64,000 bases of DNA from Sideroxydans lithotrophicus ES-1 (GCF_000025705.1 NC_013959.1:1045063-1109062); one strand, 5' to 3'; shown: positions 20,888 through 30,423, counted from the first letter of the stretch. The notes: generated by a model from the sequence alone, not told the origin. Numbers and translations are program-made.

Positions 20888-21583
20888 TTATTTGCGCAAA
20901 CGTGACAAGGGTACCCACTCGCCTGCGTCATTTTGATACTTCCAAAAGACCCAGCCGTTCACAGCCCTTCCTTTGATAATCATTTTTGCAGCTGCAGTGG
21001 GTGATTCATATTGTTTGGTGTTGAAGCAGATGAGGCCATCTTTGCGCAGTGTTGCGCGATATTGCTTATCTTTGTAAGTCGCCCTGAGTATGTAGCGGTG
21101 CTCAACCACGCCTTTCAATCCAAGCGTCCCTTTGGAAGTTGCCTTGGCTTTGATGCGTCGGGTAACCGCGCTCCCACCGAGCAACTTGGCTCTGTTGTTG
21201 GCATCGGTTTCGCTCATATGCTTACTGATAGCTCTGCCCAGGTTACTGGCGCCGGGCAAATGGCCTTTAACGTGATTTCCTTTTGGATTCACAATTCTTA
21301 GCACTAATGATTCCAGCGGCTTGATGTGATGATCTTCTGTCACCAGGTAAACACTGAAACGATCCCAAAGCCCTGTATGTCGATCTTTGAGGTGTGTCTT
21401 CAATCTGCCCTTCAGATTCATGGTCAGGCCGACATAGTAAAGCTTGTCCCCATGATAAAGCGCGTACAACCCGGCCTTACCTTTGATCATTTCGTTGATG
21501 ATCTGAGGATATTCCTCCAGAATCTTCCACGAAATCTTCTCGAAGAATTCGGTTACCAGGTTATCGGCTTTCTTCTTCATCAT
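20888..21583 (-). CDS. GIY-YIG nuclease domain protein with C-terminal RAMA domain
   Basis: 231 residues. A GIY-YIG endonuclease-type fold occupies about residues 35-105: GLYALY, YYVGLTMNLKGRLKTHL (the conserved Arg) and a later PLESLVLRI Glu. A C-terminal module (RYILRATYKDKQYRATLRKD..SPTAAAKMI..GRAVNGWVFW) matches the RAMA domain, which is associated with restriction and adenine methylation. Two ATGs (21583, 21580) follow GGGAGAA. It sits downstream of DUF6602 and hsdMS. A role tied to methylation state of DNA is an inference from domain and context. Confidence 0.72.
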   Translation of the reverse strand: MMKKKADNLVTEFFEKISWKILEEYPQIINEMIKGKAGLYALYHGDKLYYVGLTMNLKGRLKTHLKDRHTGLWDRFSVYLVTEDHHIKPLESLVLRIVNPKGNHVKGHLPGASNLGRAISKHMSETDANNRAKLLGGSAVTRRIKAKATSKGTLGLKGVVEHRYILRATYKDKQYRATLRKDGLICFNTKQYESPTAAAKMIIKGRAVNGWVFWKYQNDAGEWVPLSRLRK

Positions 21584-21614
21584 TTCTCCCTAATGCAACT
21601 ACTCAATGGCCTAA

Positions 21615-22310
21615 CTATGTACTAGCCTGCCGGTTAAGGCTTCTTACTAAACTGAACAAATTCTTAATAAGCGGGTAAGTGGTAATTCGTGCGAAGCGTG
21701 ATACTCCTTCCCGTAACTCGTATTTGCTTAAATATATTTTCTTGTCCTCTTCAAGGGAAACAAAAAAATCCAAACTAGGGTAGTTTAGCGACAGCCAGTT
21801 AGCTTCGGCTTCGTTCGGGATGGTTGCATTATCAAAGTAAGTGTTTGTCGCGCTATCGAAAGAAAAGCCAAAGCGTTTAAGGATAGTCTTCAAATTGAGA
21901 TCAACTTTGTAACAAACAACACCATAAAGTGGGCCACTTTCCCCTCTCATTGCCTTGATCGCTTGTGCTTTTTCTTCGGCTTTCGCCAGGTCTCGGCCTG
22001 TGCAATTACCTTTTACTTCGATGACGCAGAGCGAATCATTTTTCTCGATGTAGCACTGTCCACCTAGCCTTCTGATGTGCGAGCCGGATCGGCAGAGAAT
22101 GATGTCGAGCTGACCGGCATCAGTTTCGCCGTCTGACACAGTGCCCTTTACAAGACAGGGTTTCGGTTCAGAGCAGGATTCCAATGTGGAAATGAGGAAG
22201 TCCTCCCGAACCTCCCCCTTCATAAGCTCGTGGCTAATTATGTCCGATACATCATACTGAGCCATCAGCATATTTTCGGAATATTGATCAAATTCATCAA
22301 ACCGCATCAT
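21615..22310 (-). CDS. DUF6602 nuclease-like protein
   Basis: 231 residues with a restriction-endonuclease-like core: KGEVREDFLISTL, then GTVSDGETDAGQLDIILC, then LCVIEVKGN. The D..(E)-V-K arrangement fits PD-(D/E)XK enzymes and the DUF6602 family. ATG 22310 lies 14 bp inside the end of hsdMS, so translation is probably coupled. DUF6602 proteins often accompany restriction genes. Whether this one cuts DNA independently or assists the type I enzyme cannot be seen. Confidence 0.65.
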   Translation of the reverse strand: MMRFDEFDQYSENMLMAQYDVSDIISHELMKGEVREDFLISTLESCSEPKPCLVKGTVSDGETDAGQLDIILCRSGSHIRRLGGQCYIEKNDSLCVIEVKGNCTGRDLAKAEEKAQAIKAMRGESGPLYGVVCYKVDLNLKTILKRFGFSFDSATNTYFDNATIPNEAEANWLSLNYPSLDFFVSLEEDKKIYLSKYELREGVSRFARITTYPLIKNLFSLVRSLNRQAST

Positions 22311-24744
22311 TTCCCCATACGCGGTTGATGGTGGTTTGGATTTTTGCTTCGAAGCGGGCGATCAGTTGTTTGTTGGCATTTATCAAGGTTTGCTCTGCTT
22401 CGATTTCGGCGACTATGGTGCGTTGGGTTTGGAGGTCAGGCAGAGGTAATTGATAAGCCTTGAAGAAGCCACTATGAAAGCTCTGAACAGTAACCCCTGG
22501 TTTGATGCCTGCCGCAAGAATCTCGTTGCTCTTGGCCTTGAAAATGTAAAAGAGGTAACGGATATCTAGTTTTCCGCCGTCGGATTGGATCGCAACAATA
22601 TCCTGATTAAACGCCATTGGACGAGTGGTCAGAGCTACCGGAAATGTATGCTGCAAAATGCCTGACCTAACAACACATAGCAGTGTTCCACTTGGCACGA
22701 GCTTGGTGGCACTGCTGGAAATCGCAGCTTCTGAAATATGATCTTCTGTATCCACCAAGAAATCCACTTTCATATCTTTTGGTGATACCCAGGGAATATT
22801 TCCTACCCAGAAGTTTGCTTCCTGTTTTGATGGGGTGCCACCGCTCCCCGTGGTCACAACTTCGCCAAGTGCAACAACCGGCCAATCACGCTGTAAATTG
22901 ATGCTGGGACGATAGTTTTCAACCACCTGTCGAGCACCGTCAATGATCTTCTGATAGCCTTCTATTTCTTCGACGATTTCTTTCTGGATGGCAAGTGGAG
23001 GCAAGGGGATTTGGTGTGCTTCGTAAACATCTTTTCGGTTTAACCCAGGAATGCCAGCGCCACCTTTCAGGTCAGTAAGTTTCAAGGTTTTAAGGACCTG
23101 GTACAGGTATCGTATGTCACTTGCCTCTGGATTGACCGGTTTTACATAGTAAGTCGTATCTATAGGGAAACAATTTTCTGCGACGTAGGTGACTTCACCT
23201 GCTGACCCTTTACGTCCAATGACGATAGCTGGCCCCTCGATAAGAAACTTATTGTGGTAACCAGTAATTCCATTCGAGCCTAGAACTGGATATGGACCAT
23301 CGCGGCGTTCGCTTTTTGGTAAGCTGGAACCATATTCTAGAGTGCAGACGCTTTCGAAGGGCATCAGATTAAAGGAAGATGTTCGAGCTTCGTCAATGCG
23401 ATATCGCTCCCCGCTCAAATTCCAGTCCCCATTCTCCCCAAGCCGTGTTTTTTCTACTACGTGTGCATTTCTGAATTGTGAGGAATCAAAAATTGTGGGT
23501 GTGACATCTTCTTGTGAATGACGGAATGCCAAATAGGCGGCTGCAGCGTCAGGTAGCCCGCTGCCCGCCATTGCGCGCCGTTGTGCGCCGAGATTAAAGC
23601 CGTCGTTCTCAACTTTTACAAACAGTACTTCGCTGGTGCGCTTCGCCAGCCATTTGTCTAGCAACAATATTGAGGTCTTCACACCGCTATATGGGTTGAA
23701 CACTCCAGAGGGAAGCGAAATCACTGCGACCAGCGAATTCTTCACCAGCATTTGGCGTAGTTGCTTGTATGCCGACCCGCTCTGAAAAATAATACCTTCT
23801 GGCACGATGATGGCTGCACGGCCATTGGGCGAGAGGTGCTCGGCGATGTAATCGACAAACAGCACTTCGCTGCGCGTGGCTTGTACACTGAAACGCTTGT
23901 GCGGTTTGATGCCGCCTTTCGGAGACATGAACGGTGGGTTGGCGAGAATCACATCCGCTGTCTCGTTCCATTTCTCTTCGCTGGTGAGCGTATCGTATTC
24001 GACGACGTGCGGATCGGTGAAACCGTGTAAGTAGAGGTTGACCAACGACAAGCGCACCATGTCTGGCGAGATATCGTAGCCGTGGACGTTAGCTGCAATG
24101 TAGGCGCGTTGCTCCGGGGTGAGTTGATCGCCCAGGTTTTTCTTGGTGTTGTGCTTGAGAATATGCTTCCACGCCGAAATGAGGAAGCCAGCTGTGCCGC
24201 AGGCGGGGTCGAGAATTCTTTCGCCTTTTTGCGGGTCGACGATCTCGACCATGAAGTCGATGATGTGACGCGGGGTACGGAATTGTCCGGCGTCACCCTG
24301 GCTTCCGAGAACGGAGAGCAGGTATTCAAACGCATCACCGAGTTTTTCCGAATGATCGTAGGTGAAGTAGTTGATCTCCTTCAGGAAAATGCGCAAGGTT
24401 TCCGGGTCGCGGTATGGCAGGTAGGCATTTTTGAAAATATCGCGGAACAGGGTTGGGATGCCCGGATTCTCGTTCATCTTGCCGATGGCTTCGGAATACA
24501 AAGCCAGTACATCAAAGCCGCCCATGTTCGGGGCCATCAGTTTTGCCCAGCCATATCTTGCATACTCCCCGGCAAAGAAGCTGCGCTTGCCGCCCAACTC
24601 TTCGGCCTCGGCATCCATGTCGTCCATGAACTTGTAGATGAGCGCGATGGTGATTTGTTCGACTTGCGATTTCGGGTCTGGCACTTTGCCAACGAGGATG
24701 TCGCGGCAGGAGTCGATACGGCGTCTTGTTTCAGCGTCGAGCAT
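22297..24744 (-). CDS. hsdMS: Type I restriction-modification fused methylase and specificity subunit (HsdM-HsdS)
   Basis: 815 residues. The N-terminal part is an N6-adenine methylase with helical HsdM domain, SAM motif DPACGTAGFL at about residue 179 and catalytic NPPF at 269. From about residue 450 it continues into HsdS-like target recognition: a first TRD (SVCTLEYGSSLPKSERRDG to IPLPPLAIQKEIVEEIEGY) and a second (VVALGEVVTTGSGGTPSKQ to LPLPDLQTQRTIVAEIEAEQ), each with its coiled helix. The methylase and both half-specificity domains are thus in one chain. Upstream hsdR lies 18 bp away on the same strand. ATG 24744 is supported by alignment of the N terminus with HsdM. Confidence 0.92.
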   Translation of the reverse strand: MLDAETRRRIDSCRDILVGKVPDPKSQVEQITIALIYKFMDDMDAEAEELGGKRSFFAGEYARYGWAKLMAPNMGGFDVLALYSEAIGKMNENPGIPTLFRDIFKNAYLPYRDPETLRIFLKEINYFTYDHSEKLGDAFEYLLSVLGSQGDAGQFRTPRHIIDFMVEIVDPQKGERILDPACGTAGFLISAWKHILKHNTKKNLGDQLTPEQRAYIAANVHGYDISPDMVRLSLVNLYLHGFTDPHVVEYDTLTSEEKWNETADVILANPPFMSPKGGIKPHKRFSVQATRSEVLFVDYIAEHLSPNGRAAIIVPEGIIFQSGSAYKQLRQMLVKNSLVAVISLPSGVFNPYSGVKTSILLLDKWLAKRTSEVLFVKVENDGFNLGAQRRAMAGSGLPDAAAAYLAFRHSQEDVTPTIFDSSQFRNAHVVEKTRLGENGDWNLSGERYRIDEARTSSFNLMPFESVCTLEYGSSLPKSERRDGPYPVLGSNGITGYHNKFLIEGPAIVIGRKGSAGEVTYVAENCFPIDTTYYVKPVNPEASDIRYLYQVLKTLKLTDLKGGAGIPGLNRKDVYEAHQIPLPPLAIQKEIVEEIEGYQKIIDGARQVVENYRPSINLQRDWPVVALGEVVTTGSGGTPSKQEANFWVGNIPWVSPKDMKVDFLVDTEDHISEAAISSSATKLVPSGTLLCVVRSGILQHTFPVALTTRPMAFNQDIVAIQSDGGKLDIRYLFYIFKAKSNEILAAGIKPGVTVQSFHSGFFKAYQLPLPDLQTQRTIVAEIEAEQTLINANKQLIARFEAKIQTTINRVWGNDAV

Positions 24745-24762
24745 ATTGGTTGTTGCTTTCCA

Positions 24763-27306
24763 TTACATGAATTGATTTAGGGGTACATAGTCTTTGACGT
24801 ACTCGGGAATTCGGTCTCGCCATTCCTTTGGCACGGCTTTAAAGTCGGCCATGCTGAATGCTGGGTTTACGTTGAGTTCGGTGAGGCGTTTGTTTTCGAT
24901 GATGTCGCGCAGGCGGCTATCTGTGGTGTAAGCCTTGAAGAAGTATTTGAGGGCGACGATGGCATCGGCGTGTTTATTCAATGCGTCGGCAGGTTGGTCG
25001 AGCAGGAATTTCTGGAATTCATCTTCGAGCAGTTCGTCTTTGTTCTTGAAGTAGGGAATGAGGCCGAATATCTTTTCCAGTATTTCGCGCAAGGTCAGGC
25101 GACGGTCAACTCCGGCGGCACGGCGCAGTTTGTCGAGGTTGTAAAATGCGGATGGCTTGTCAAACAACTGGGTGGTGACGTATTCAATAGCCTGATCCCA
25201 CTGCTCGTTGTCCACTTGCCGTTGTAACACAGGGTCGGCCTTGACCGTGTTCTCGAAACCTTCGAAGAACATGCGGTCGATTTTCATGCCTTGCGTGCCT
25301 ATTGCTTGCTCTGCGAGCAGTTTCAGCGCATCGGTACCTTGGTGTTCGTATTGATCAATAGGTTCGGGTGGGGGCGGCAGCGGCGTGTCTTCCCGCTCGC
25401 TGGGACGCGGTAACTTGAGAACCTCGTCGTAGTTGAACTTTTCCTCGAAGTATTCGCAGACAGCAAAGAAGTCGAACAGCTTGTACTGCGTCTTGTCTTG
25501 CTTGCCGATCTGTTCCTTGAGCACTTTGTCATGTAGCTCGGTCAGGAAGTTGTGTTTACGTGTTCCACGGCCTTTGATCTGTACAAATTCAGAAGGTATG
25601 AAAACTGGGCGCATCAACGCAAGATTGAGAATGTCCGGGCAATCGTAGCCAGTGGTCATCATGCCTACGGTCACGCAGACGCGCGCTTTACTGGTTTTGT
25701 AGCTGTCGAGAAAATTGGTCGAGCCGAGCAGGTTGTTGTTGGTGAAGTTGATGGTGAACTGCTGGGCATCAGGAATTAGCGAGGTAACTTGCACGGCAAA
25801 ATCGGATTGGTATTTGCCCGGATATATTACATTCGCCAAATCGTTGAGAATTTGTACGAGCTTGGCCGCGTGGTTCTGACTTACCGCAAAGACTATGGAT
25901 TTGCCGAATTCGTGGCTGATCGGATCGCGTAATCCGTTTTTCAGGAAGGTTTCGCAGAATAGTTGATTGGTGGCTTTGGAAAAGAACTTCTTTTCGAAAT
26001 CCTTTTGAAAAAAGGTCTCTTCGGCTGCTTGGCCTTCCGAGTTGGATGCGGCTACGGCGTAACCTTTGTCGGATAGCAATTGTGTAGTGATGTCGGTGCG
26101 TGCGTCGACCACCACCGGATTGATGAGGAAGTCATCACGCACACCATCAAGCAGAGAGTACCTAAAAGTGGGTTGACCGGTTTCGCAACCGAAAGTGCGG
26201 TAGGTGTCGAGCAGCAAGCGACGTTCAAGTTCACGCGGGTCGCGGCTGGTTGGTTTGCTTGCGTCGAACTTTTTCAGGTAGTCGCGCGGAGTTGCGGTGA
26301 GGCCGAGTTTGTAACCGACGAAATACTCGAACACGGCACGGGCATTGCCGCCGATGGAGCGATGGGCTTCGTCGGAAATCACCAAGTCAAAATCCGTAGG
26401 AGAAAACAGGCGTTTGTATTTATCGTTGAAAAGTAGCGATTGCACGGTGGTGACGACAATCTCTGCTTTGCGCCATTCGTCGCGCCGTTCCTTGTAGATA
26501 ACCGAGGTAAAATCGTTCTTGAGTTGGGCAATGAATGCCTTGTTGGCCTGATCTTCCAGTTCCAGACGATCTACCAGGAACAAAACACGGCTCGCGTTGC
26601 CCGTACGTAGGAATAGTTTGATGACGGCGGCGGCAGTGAGCGTTTTGCCGGTGCCGGTTGCCATTTCAAACAAGAATCGGCTTTGGCCTTCAGCCACAGC
26701 ATCCTGTATAGCGTGAACGGCGCGCTTTTGGTAGTCGCGCAGAAAGCGCAGACGGTTTTTCTCCTCGAATGCAGGTCGTTCTAGATCATTTTTCCAACCC
26801 GCCTCGCTGGCGTAGCCCGGCATCTGGGTTAGCGCGATGTAATCCCTACCGACCAGCTCAGTGATGAGCTTTTGAGCGTTTGGCTGAAATTTCTTATGGC
26901 CTTTGATGGAATCCGGCGAGGGAAAGCGCGTGATGATGTGCGGGTTGCCTTGCTCCAAATCCCAGAAATAGTGCAGGTTGCCATTGGAGAGGATGATGAA
27001 ACGGCAGTTTTGCGACTTGGCATATTTGCGCGCTTGTTCTTTGCCGATCAGTGGGTTCTTGTCTTCGGCTTTGGCTTCGAGCACGACTAGCGGAAAACCT
27101 GCTTCATCCAGCAGTAGAAAGTCGATGAACCCGTTGGAAACCGTCTCGAAATTTTCGCCTAGCTCATCGATCTGGGCTTTGGTCAGCTTGACCTTGGGCT
27201 CAAGGACGATGTTGGCTTTGCCGTGGCTATCCTCGAAAAAACGCCAACCTGCTTCTTCAAGCAGTTTGTTGAGCTTGATTCGGGCTTTAGCTTCTTTGGC
27301 CGCCAT
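24763..27306 (-). CDS. hsdR: Type I restriction enzyme R subunit (HsdR)
   Basis: 847 residues. The N-terminal PD-(D/E)XK nuclease core shows DFLLLDEAGFPLVVLEAKAE with the following KEQARKYAKS. Then comes a superfamily 2 translocase: Walker A EMATGTGKTLTAAAV at about residue 213, DEAH box LVISDEAHRS, motif TATP and, later, FVQIKGRGTR (motif VI). The C-terminal region resembles the EcoEI-type R subunit. ATG 27306 starts an operon running leftward through hsdMS, DUF6602, GIY-YIG-RAMA and DUF429. All catalytic residues that can be recognised are present, so the enzyme should be active. Confidence 0.93.
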   Translation of the reverse strand: MAAKEAKARIKLNKLLEEAGWRFFEDSHGKANIVLEPKVKLTKAQIDELGENFETVSNGFIDFLLLDEAGFPLVVLEAKAEDKNPLIGKEQARKYAKSQNCRFIILSNGNLHYFWDLEQGNPHIITRFPSPDSIKGHKKFQPNAQKLITELVGRDYIALTQMPGYASEAGWKNDLERPAFEEKNRLRFLRDYQKRAVHAIQDAVAEGQSRFLFEMATGTGKTLTAAAVIKLFLRTGNASRVLFLVDRLELEDQANKAFIAQLKNDFTSVIYKERRDEWRKAEIVVTTVQSLLFNDKYKRLFSPTDFDLVISDEAHRSIGGNARAVFEYFVGYKLGLTATPRDYLKKFDASKPTSRDPRELERRLLLDTYRTFGCETGQPTFRYSLLDGVRDDFLINPVVVDARTDITTQLLSDKGYAVAASNSEGQAAEETFFQKDFEKKFFSKATNQLFCETFLKNGLRDPISHEFGKSIVFAVSQNHAAKLVQILNDLANVIYPGKYQSDFAVQVTSLIPDAQQFTINFTNNNLLGSTNFLDSYKTSKARVCVTVGMMTTGYDCPDILNLALMRPVFIPSEFVQIKGRGTRKHNFLTELHDKVLKEQIGKQDKTQYKLFDFFAVCEYFEEKFNYDEVLKLPRPSEREDTPLPPPPEPIDQYEHQGTDALKLLAEQAIGTQGMKIDRMFFEGFENTVKADPVLQRQVDNEQWDQAIEYVTTQLFDKPSAFYNLDKLRRAAGVDRRLTLREILEKIFGLIPYFKNKDELLEDEFQKFLLDQPADALNKHADAIVALKYFFKAYTTDSRLRDIIENKRLTELNVNPAFSMADFKAVPKEWRDRIPEYVKDYVPLNQFM

Positions 27307-27441
27307 CCATTTCCCCTTTATTCACAAGGGACGAATCGTACCATGAAGATGTTTTGGGGGAGTTGAAGACCGATGGGCGACTTGATGGGGCGAGTAGCTA
27401 ATTGCCGGCAGAATTTGAAGGTTATGGACCGTTCTTTGATG

Positions 27442-28974
27442 TCAACAAGTCGTGTCGGGTGTGGATGAACTGTCCCTCCACAGACTCGGCAGGGTATTCT
27501 CAAGCCATTGCCTGTCATTTCGAGCTAGCCACTGAATCCCATTCCCTGGAATCTGCTTCAGCTGTTTGATCGAATCATTCGGGTGTTCGCTAAGCAATTG
27601 CACAAGGTGTTGTCGATATTTTTCAGTCTGTTTGGCCAAGTTGGCTTTCTTCCAAGCGTCGCGCAGGATGGAATCCTGCGCCAAGTAGTCTTTGATAAAC
27701 GTTTTCCTGATGCCAAGTGTGGCAGCGATGAGTTCGCGATCCTCTCCTGAGCCAAGAAGCTGGCGAAGGGCGGACTCTTTTTCGGGATTTAGTACGCGAG
27801 GGCGCCGCTTATATTCAACCCCCTCCATCTTTAGGTAACGAACTGCTTGTCCTACGGGAAGCCCTAATTGGTTAGCAGCGGCGTTAACTGAGTATCCTAG
27901 TTCTGCAACCATCAGTTTAAGCTGGTTCCTTTCTTCTGTTAGCTCAGCCCAAAGATCTTTCCTGTCCAGCCAGATTGAGATGGAAAGTATCCGCTGATAT
28001 TCGGAATTGAAGTGCATAGGTTCGCCAAATAGGAAGTCCATCATCAGCGCGTGTTTCAGTGGATGTCTGTTGCCATCGAACTGGCGTAATAGTGAGCCGA
28101 GGAAGCCACCATGGTCTTGACGAGTTTCTCCAATAAATTCGAATCCACGCAATTCCTCCAAGCATGAATAACTTTCACGAAAAGCAGCTCTAATTTGGCT
28201 AAATTTCAAAGAGCCATCCATTGTGGTCCAACCCATGGCTTTGGCGCGTATATGGTAGGTTAGTCGCAACAAGTCACTATCAAACGGATTTTGGGATCGA
28301 GTAACCAGATAGCAGCTCCATTCGTTTAGTTTATGCAGTTTGATTAGAACTTGTTCATTTGGGATTGCATCTGCTTGCCATTGGACGTCTGCCGGAAGAA
28401 ACCATTCCTTCAATACCCTTGAGTGAAACGCTTGAGGGGGCAACAGAAGGTAATCGCCATGCGTCTGGCAGACGCGATTCGTCGGCCACTGATGTTCTAT
28501 ATGCCACCACGGCGTGCCCAGTGAGTTTGTCTCGCTACGCATGCAGCTTGGACAGGCTTTCAGGGGTGCAGCGCTTCCTGCTCTGCTTGGTAACACACCA
28601 AGGTGATGCTTGATATGCACATCCCCACCTTCGTTCATATTTTCGGCGATTGATCTAATTGCGGATGTAGCCAGGAAGGGAGAAAAGATGCCGAATACGG
28701 TTCTTTGATATATCAACTCGTCAGCCGATCCCAAGAGTTGATTTGTTCTCCCTAAGAAGACGTTCAATTGTGTCGGAAAGTCATGCCGAAGTCCTGCTGT
28801 GGAATCATCGAATAATTGACGGCTAGTCAACCGAGCGCTTGTATTTCCATTAATGCGATGAAAGCGTGCACACCAGCTATACAGCGTTTCGCCCGTAAAT
28901 GGTAATGGTAGGTGCGAGTTGTCGGTGTCGAAAAGCTCGCTCAAGTGGGCAAGATCATTTGAAAGTTCATTCAA
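27442..28974 (-). CDS. tniQ: TniQ/TnsD-like target-selection protein
   Basis: 510 residues. The N-terminal TniQ region (LPFTGETLYSWCARFHRINGN) leads to the zinc finger ACPSCMRSE and WHIEHQWPTNRVCQTHGD (C-x2-C, HQ, C-x2-H). The long C-terminal half has several HTH-like stretches (YSVNAAANQLGLPVGQAVRY; LIAATLGIRKTFIKDYLAQ), as in TnsD proteins that read a chromosomal attachment site. The start is TTG 28974, directly after the TGA of the upstream gene and in the same frame. No in-frame ATG gives a full domain. The length and HTH repeats point to site-specific targeting, which is inference. Confidence 0.82.
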   Translation of the reverse strand: MNELSNDLAHLSELFDTDNSHLPLPFTGETLYSWCARFHRINGNTSARLTSRQLFDDSTAGLRHDFPTQLNVFLGRTNQLLGSADELIYQRTVFGIFSPFLATSAIRSIAENMNEGGDVHIKHHLGVLPSRAGSAAPLKACPSCMRSETNSLGTPWWHIEHQWPTNRVCQTHGDYLLLPPQAFHSRVLKEWFLPADVQWQADAIPNEQVLIKLHKLNEWSCYLVTRSQNPFDSDLLRLTYHIRAKAMGWTTMDGSLKFSQIRAAFRESYSCLEELRGFEFIGETRQDHGGFLGSLLRQFDGNRHPLKHALMMDFLFGEPMHFNSEYQRILSISIWLDRKDLWAELTEERNQLKLMVAELGYSVNAAANQLGLPVGQAVRYLKMEGVEYKRRPRVLNPEKESALRQLLGSGEDRELIAATLGIRKTFIKDYLAQDSILRDAWKKANLAKQTEKYRQHLVQLLSEHPNDSIKQLKQIPGNGIQWLARNDRQWLENTLPSLWRDSSSTPDTTC

Positions 28975-29910
28975 TCACTCATTGTTTTCTGCGGGAACGG
29001 GCGGCTTAGGCAGGAACTTTTCGAGCTCCATAACTCGCCAGCTTACGGGTAACCCAAACCCAAAATGCACAAAGCCGTTGTACTCTCGATGAGAGAGGTT
29101 AGCCGCCATATGGATGAGGTGCTTTTTCAGACGATCTTTGATTCGTGTGCACGCAGGATCACTGTCTATGAAAGACATGTGCTTGAAAAAGGCCTTTCTG
29201 GACAGGTCGAACCTGGTCACATCACCTATCTCGGCCGACTCCATCATCAACGCAAGCATCGCGGCGAGGCTCTCCATGGAGTGAATGGTTTGGAGATGTC
29301 CTATCTCAACATTGGCCGATGAATACTTGCGCGTCCAATTTGGCCCCGATCCGTTTCCGTCAAACAGTACGTCTCTGATTGGAGGGGGAAGTCGAAGCAG
29401 TGATAAGTGGACGAAGGATAGGCGATCCATATTGCTTGATGGCTTGGATCGATGCTTTCTGCTTTTGGTTGATTGATTCATCAACTCCCACTCGTGAGCT
29501 ATTTGGGAGTCGCCGCGCGTTCTTGCTTTAGTTATCCAATCTTCTGGAATGCGACGGAAACGCGACGACCAGAATACGGATGACTCTAATTCGCCAAATA
29601 GTAGGTCAAAGATAGGGTGAAAAAATGCAGAAGATGATCCCGGGAATTCCAGTTCTGCAGCTAGCAACCAAGGCGCAATCCGCACTTCCTTATCTGGTTC
29701 AAATGCGACTGAACGATACAGCCGAAAATAGTCGCGTACTGTTTCCTCAGAGGGCGCAAGAAGGCTTGGATTTACTATTTGATTTTCATATTGATTTTCT
29801 CGAACTCTTCTTTCAATCTGCTTAAAGCCAAGGTTGGTTAAGTATTTCAGATTGTCAATAAAGTAACCTGTTCTAAAAAACAACGTAGGTTGCTTGATTG
29901 TCTTGCCCAT
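28975..29910 (-). CDS. Uncharacterised transposon-associated protein, 311 residues
   Basis: Not recognised. It is a soluble protein with an aromatic-rich N terminus (PTLFFRTGYFIDNLKYLTNL), a basic centre (NQSTKSRKHRSK near residue 147) and a helical C-terminal half. There is no visible membrane segment, nuclease motif or Walker box. ATG 29910 has an excellent SD (AAGGAGGAACCC). Its stop is immediately followed, in frame, by the TTG of the TniQ gene, so the two are one translational unit. It lies divergent from the XRE/tnsABC side. The context suggests a targeting or regulatory partner of TniQ. It does not look like TnsE by eye. Confidence 0.6.
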   Translation of the reverse strand: MGKTIKQPTLFFRTGYFIDNLKYLTNLGFKQIERRVRENQYENQIVNPSLLAPSEETVRDYFRLYRSVAFEPDKEVRIAPWLLAAELEFPGSSSAFFHPIFDLLFGELESSVFWSSRFRRIPEDWITKARTRGDSQIAHEWELMNQSTKSRKHRSKPSSNMDRLSFVHLSLLRLPPPIRDVLFDGNGSGPNWTRKYSSANVEIGHLQTIHSMESLAAMLALMMESAEIGDVTRFDLSRKAFFKHMSFIDSDPACTRIKDRLKKHLIHMAANLSHREYNGFVHFGFGLPVSWRVMELEKFLPKPPVPAENNE

Positions 29911-30013
29911 GGGTTCCTCCTTGAATTGCCAAATTATCGGTGAAAACGCCCCTTTTGAACCATCTCCATTTCTGCTTTCATTGGACTCAGAGAAATCCAG
30001 AAATCGAAAACTA

Positions 30014-30388
30014 ATGAGATCAATCCAAGTTAATGGTGAATTTGGTGCCTGCTTGCTAAAGCTGAGACTCAGTAGGAAGTTGTCTCAGAAAGCTGTCGCC
30101 ATTCTGGCTGAGATGGATCAGTCCTACTTAGCTGGGTTAGAGGCAGGTCGCCGCCCCCCGCCTCGCGATAGGCAACTTGCCCGTCTCGTAAGCGCGTTGG
30201 GTGCTACCCCAGAGGAAATCCAAGAACTGCGAGAGGCGCGAGCCCTCGCCAGACTGGCTGATGTGGTCGACGAACTTGATCCGCAGCGTGGTAGGGCGTT
30301 GGCTTCGTTGGCGTGTCGTTTTAACAGATTGTCTGCTAACCAGCTGCGAGTCATTGAGGAAATGGCATCGTTGCTCGAACAGCGATGA
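30014..30388 (+). CDS. XRE-family helix-turn-helix regulator
   Basis: 124 residues from ATG 30014. The HTH is LSQKAVAILAEMDQSYLAGLEAGRR (about residues 22-46), followed by a helical tail (LRVIEEMASLLEQR) that may dimerise. The frame stays open upstream to 29894, including an ATG at 29909 that overlaps the start codon of the divergent gene. Similarity to HTH proteins begins only after 30014, so the shorter start is preferred with some doubt. It stands between the divergent TniQ unit and tnsABC and is the natural candidate to control both. Confidence 0.72.
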   Translation: MRSIQVNGEFGACLLKLRLSRKLSQKAVAILAEMDQSYLAGLEAGRRPPPRDRQLARLVSALGATPEEIQELREARALARLADVVDELDPQRGRALASLACRFNRLSANQLRVIEEMASLLEQR

Positions 30389-30423
30389 AGTGAATTGTGA
30401 GAAGGAGAATGCGATGAGCTAAA

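Noticed and set aside
28975-29910. TnsE identity for the 311-residue protein
   Set aside because: No recognisable TnsE-like segment and shorter than TnsE; left as unknown.
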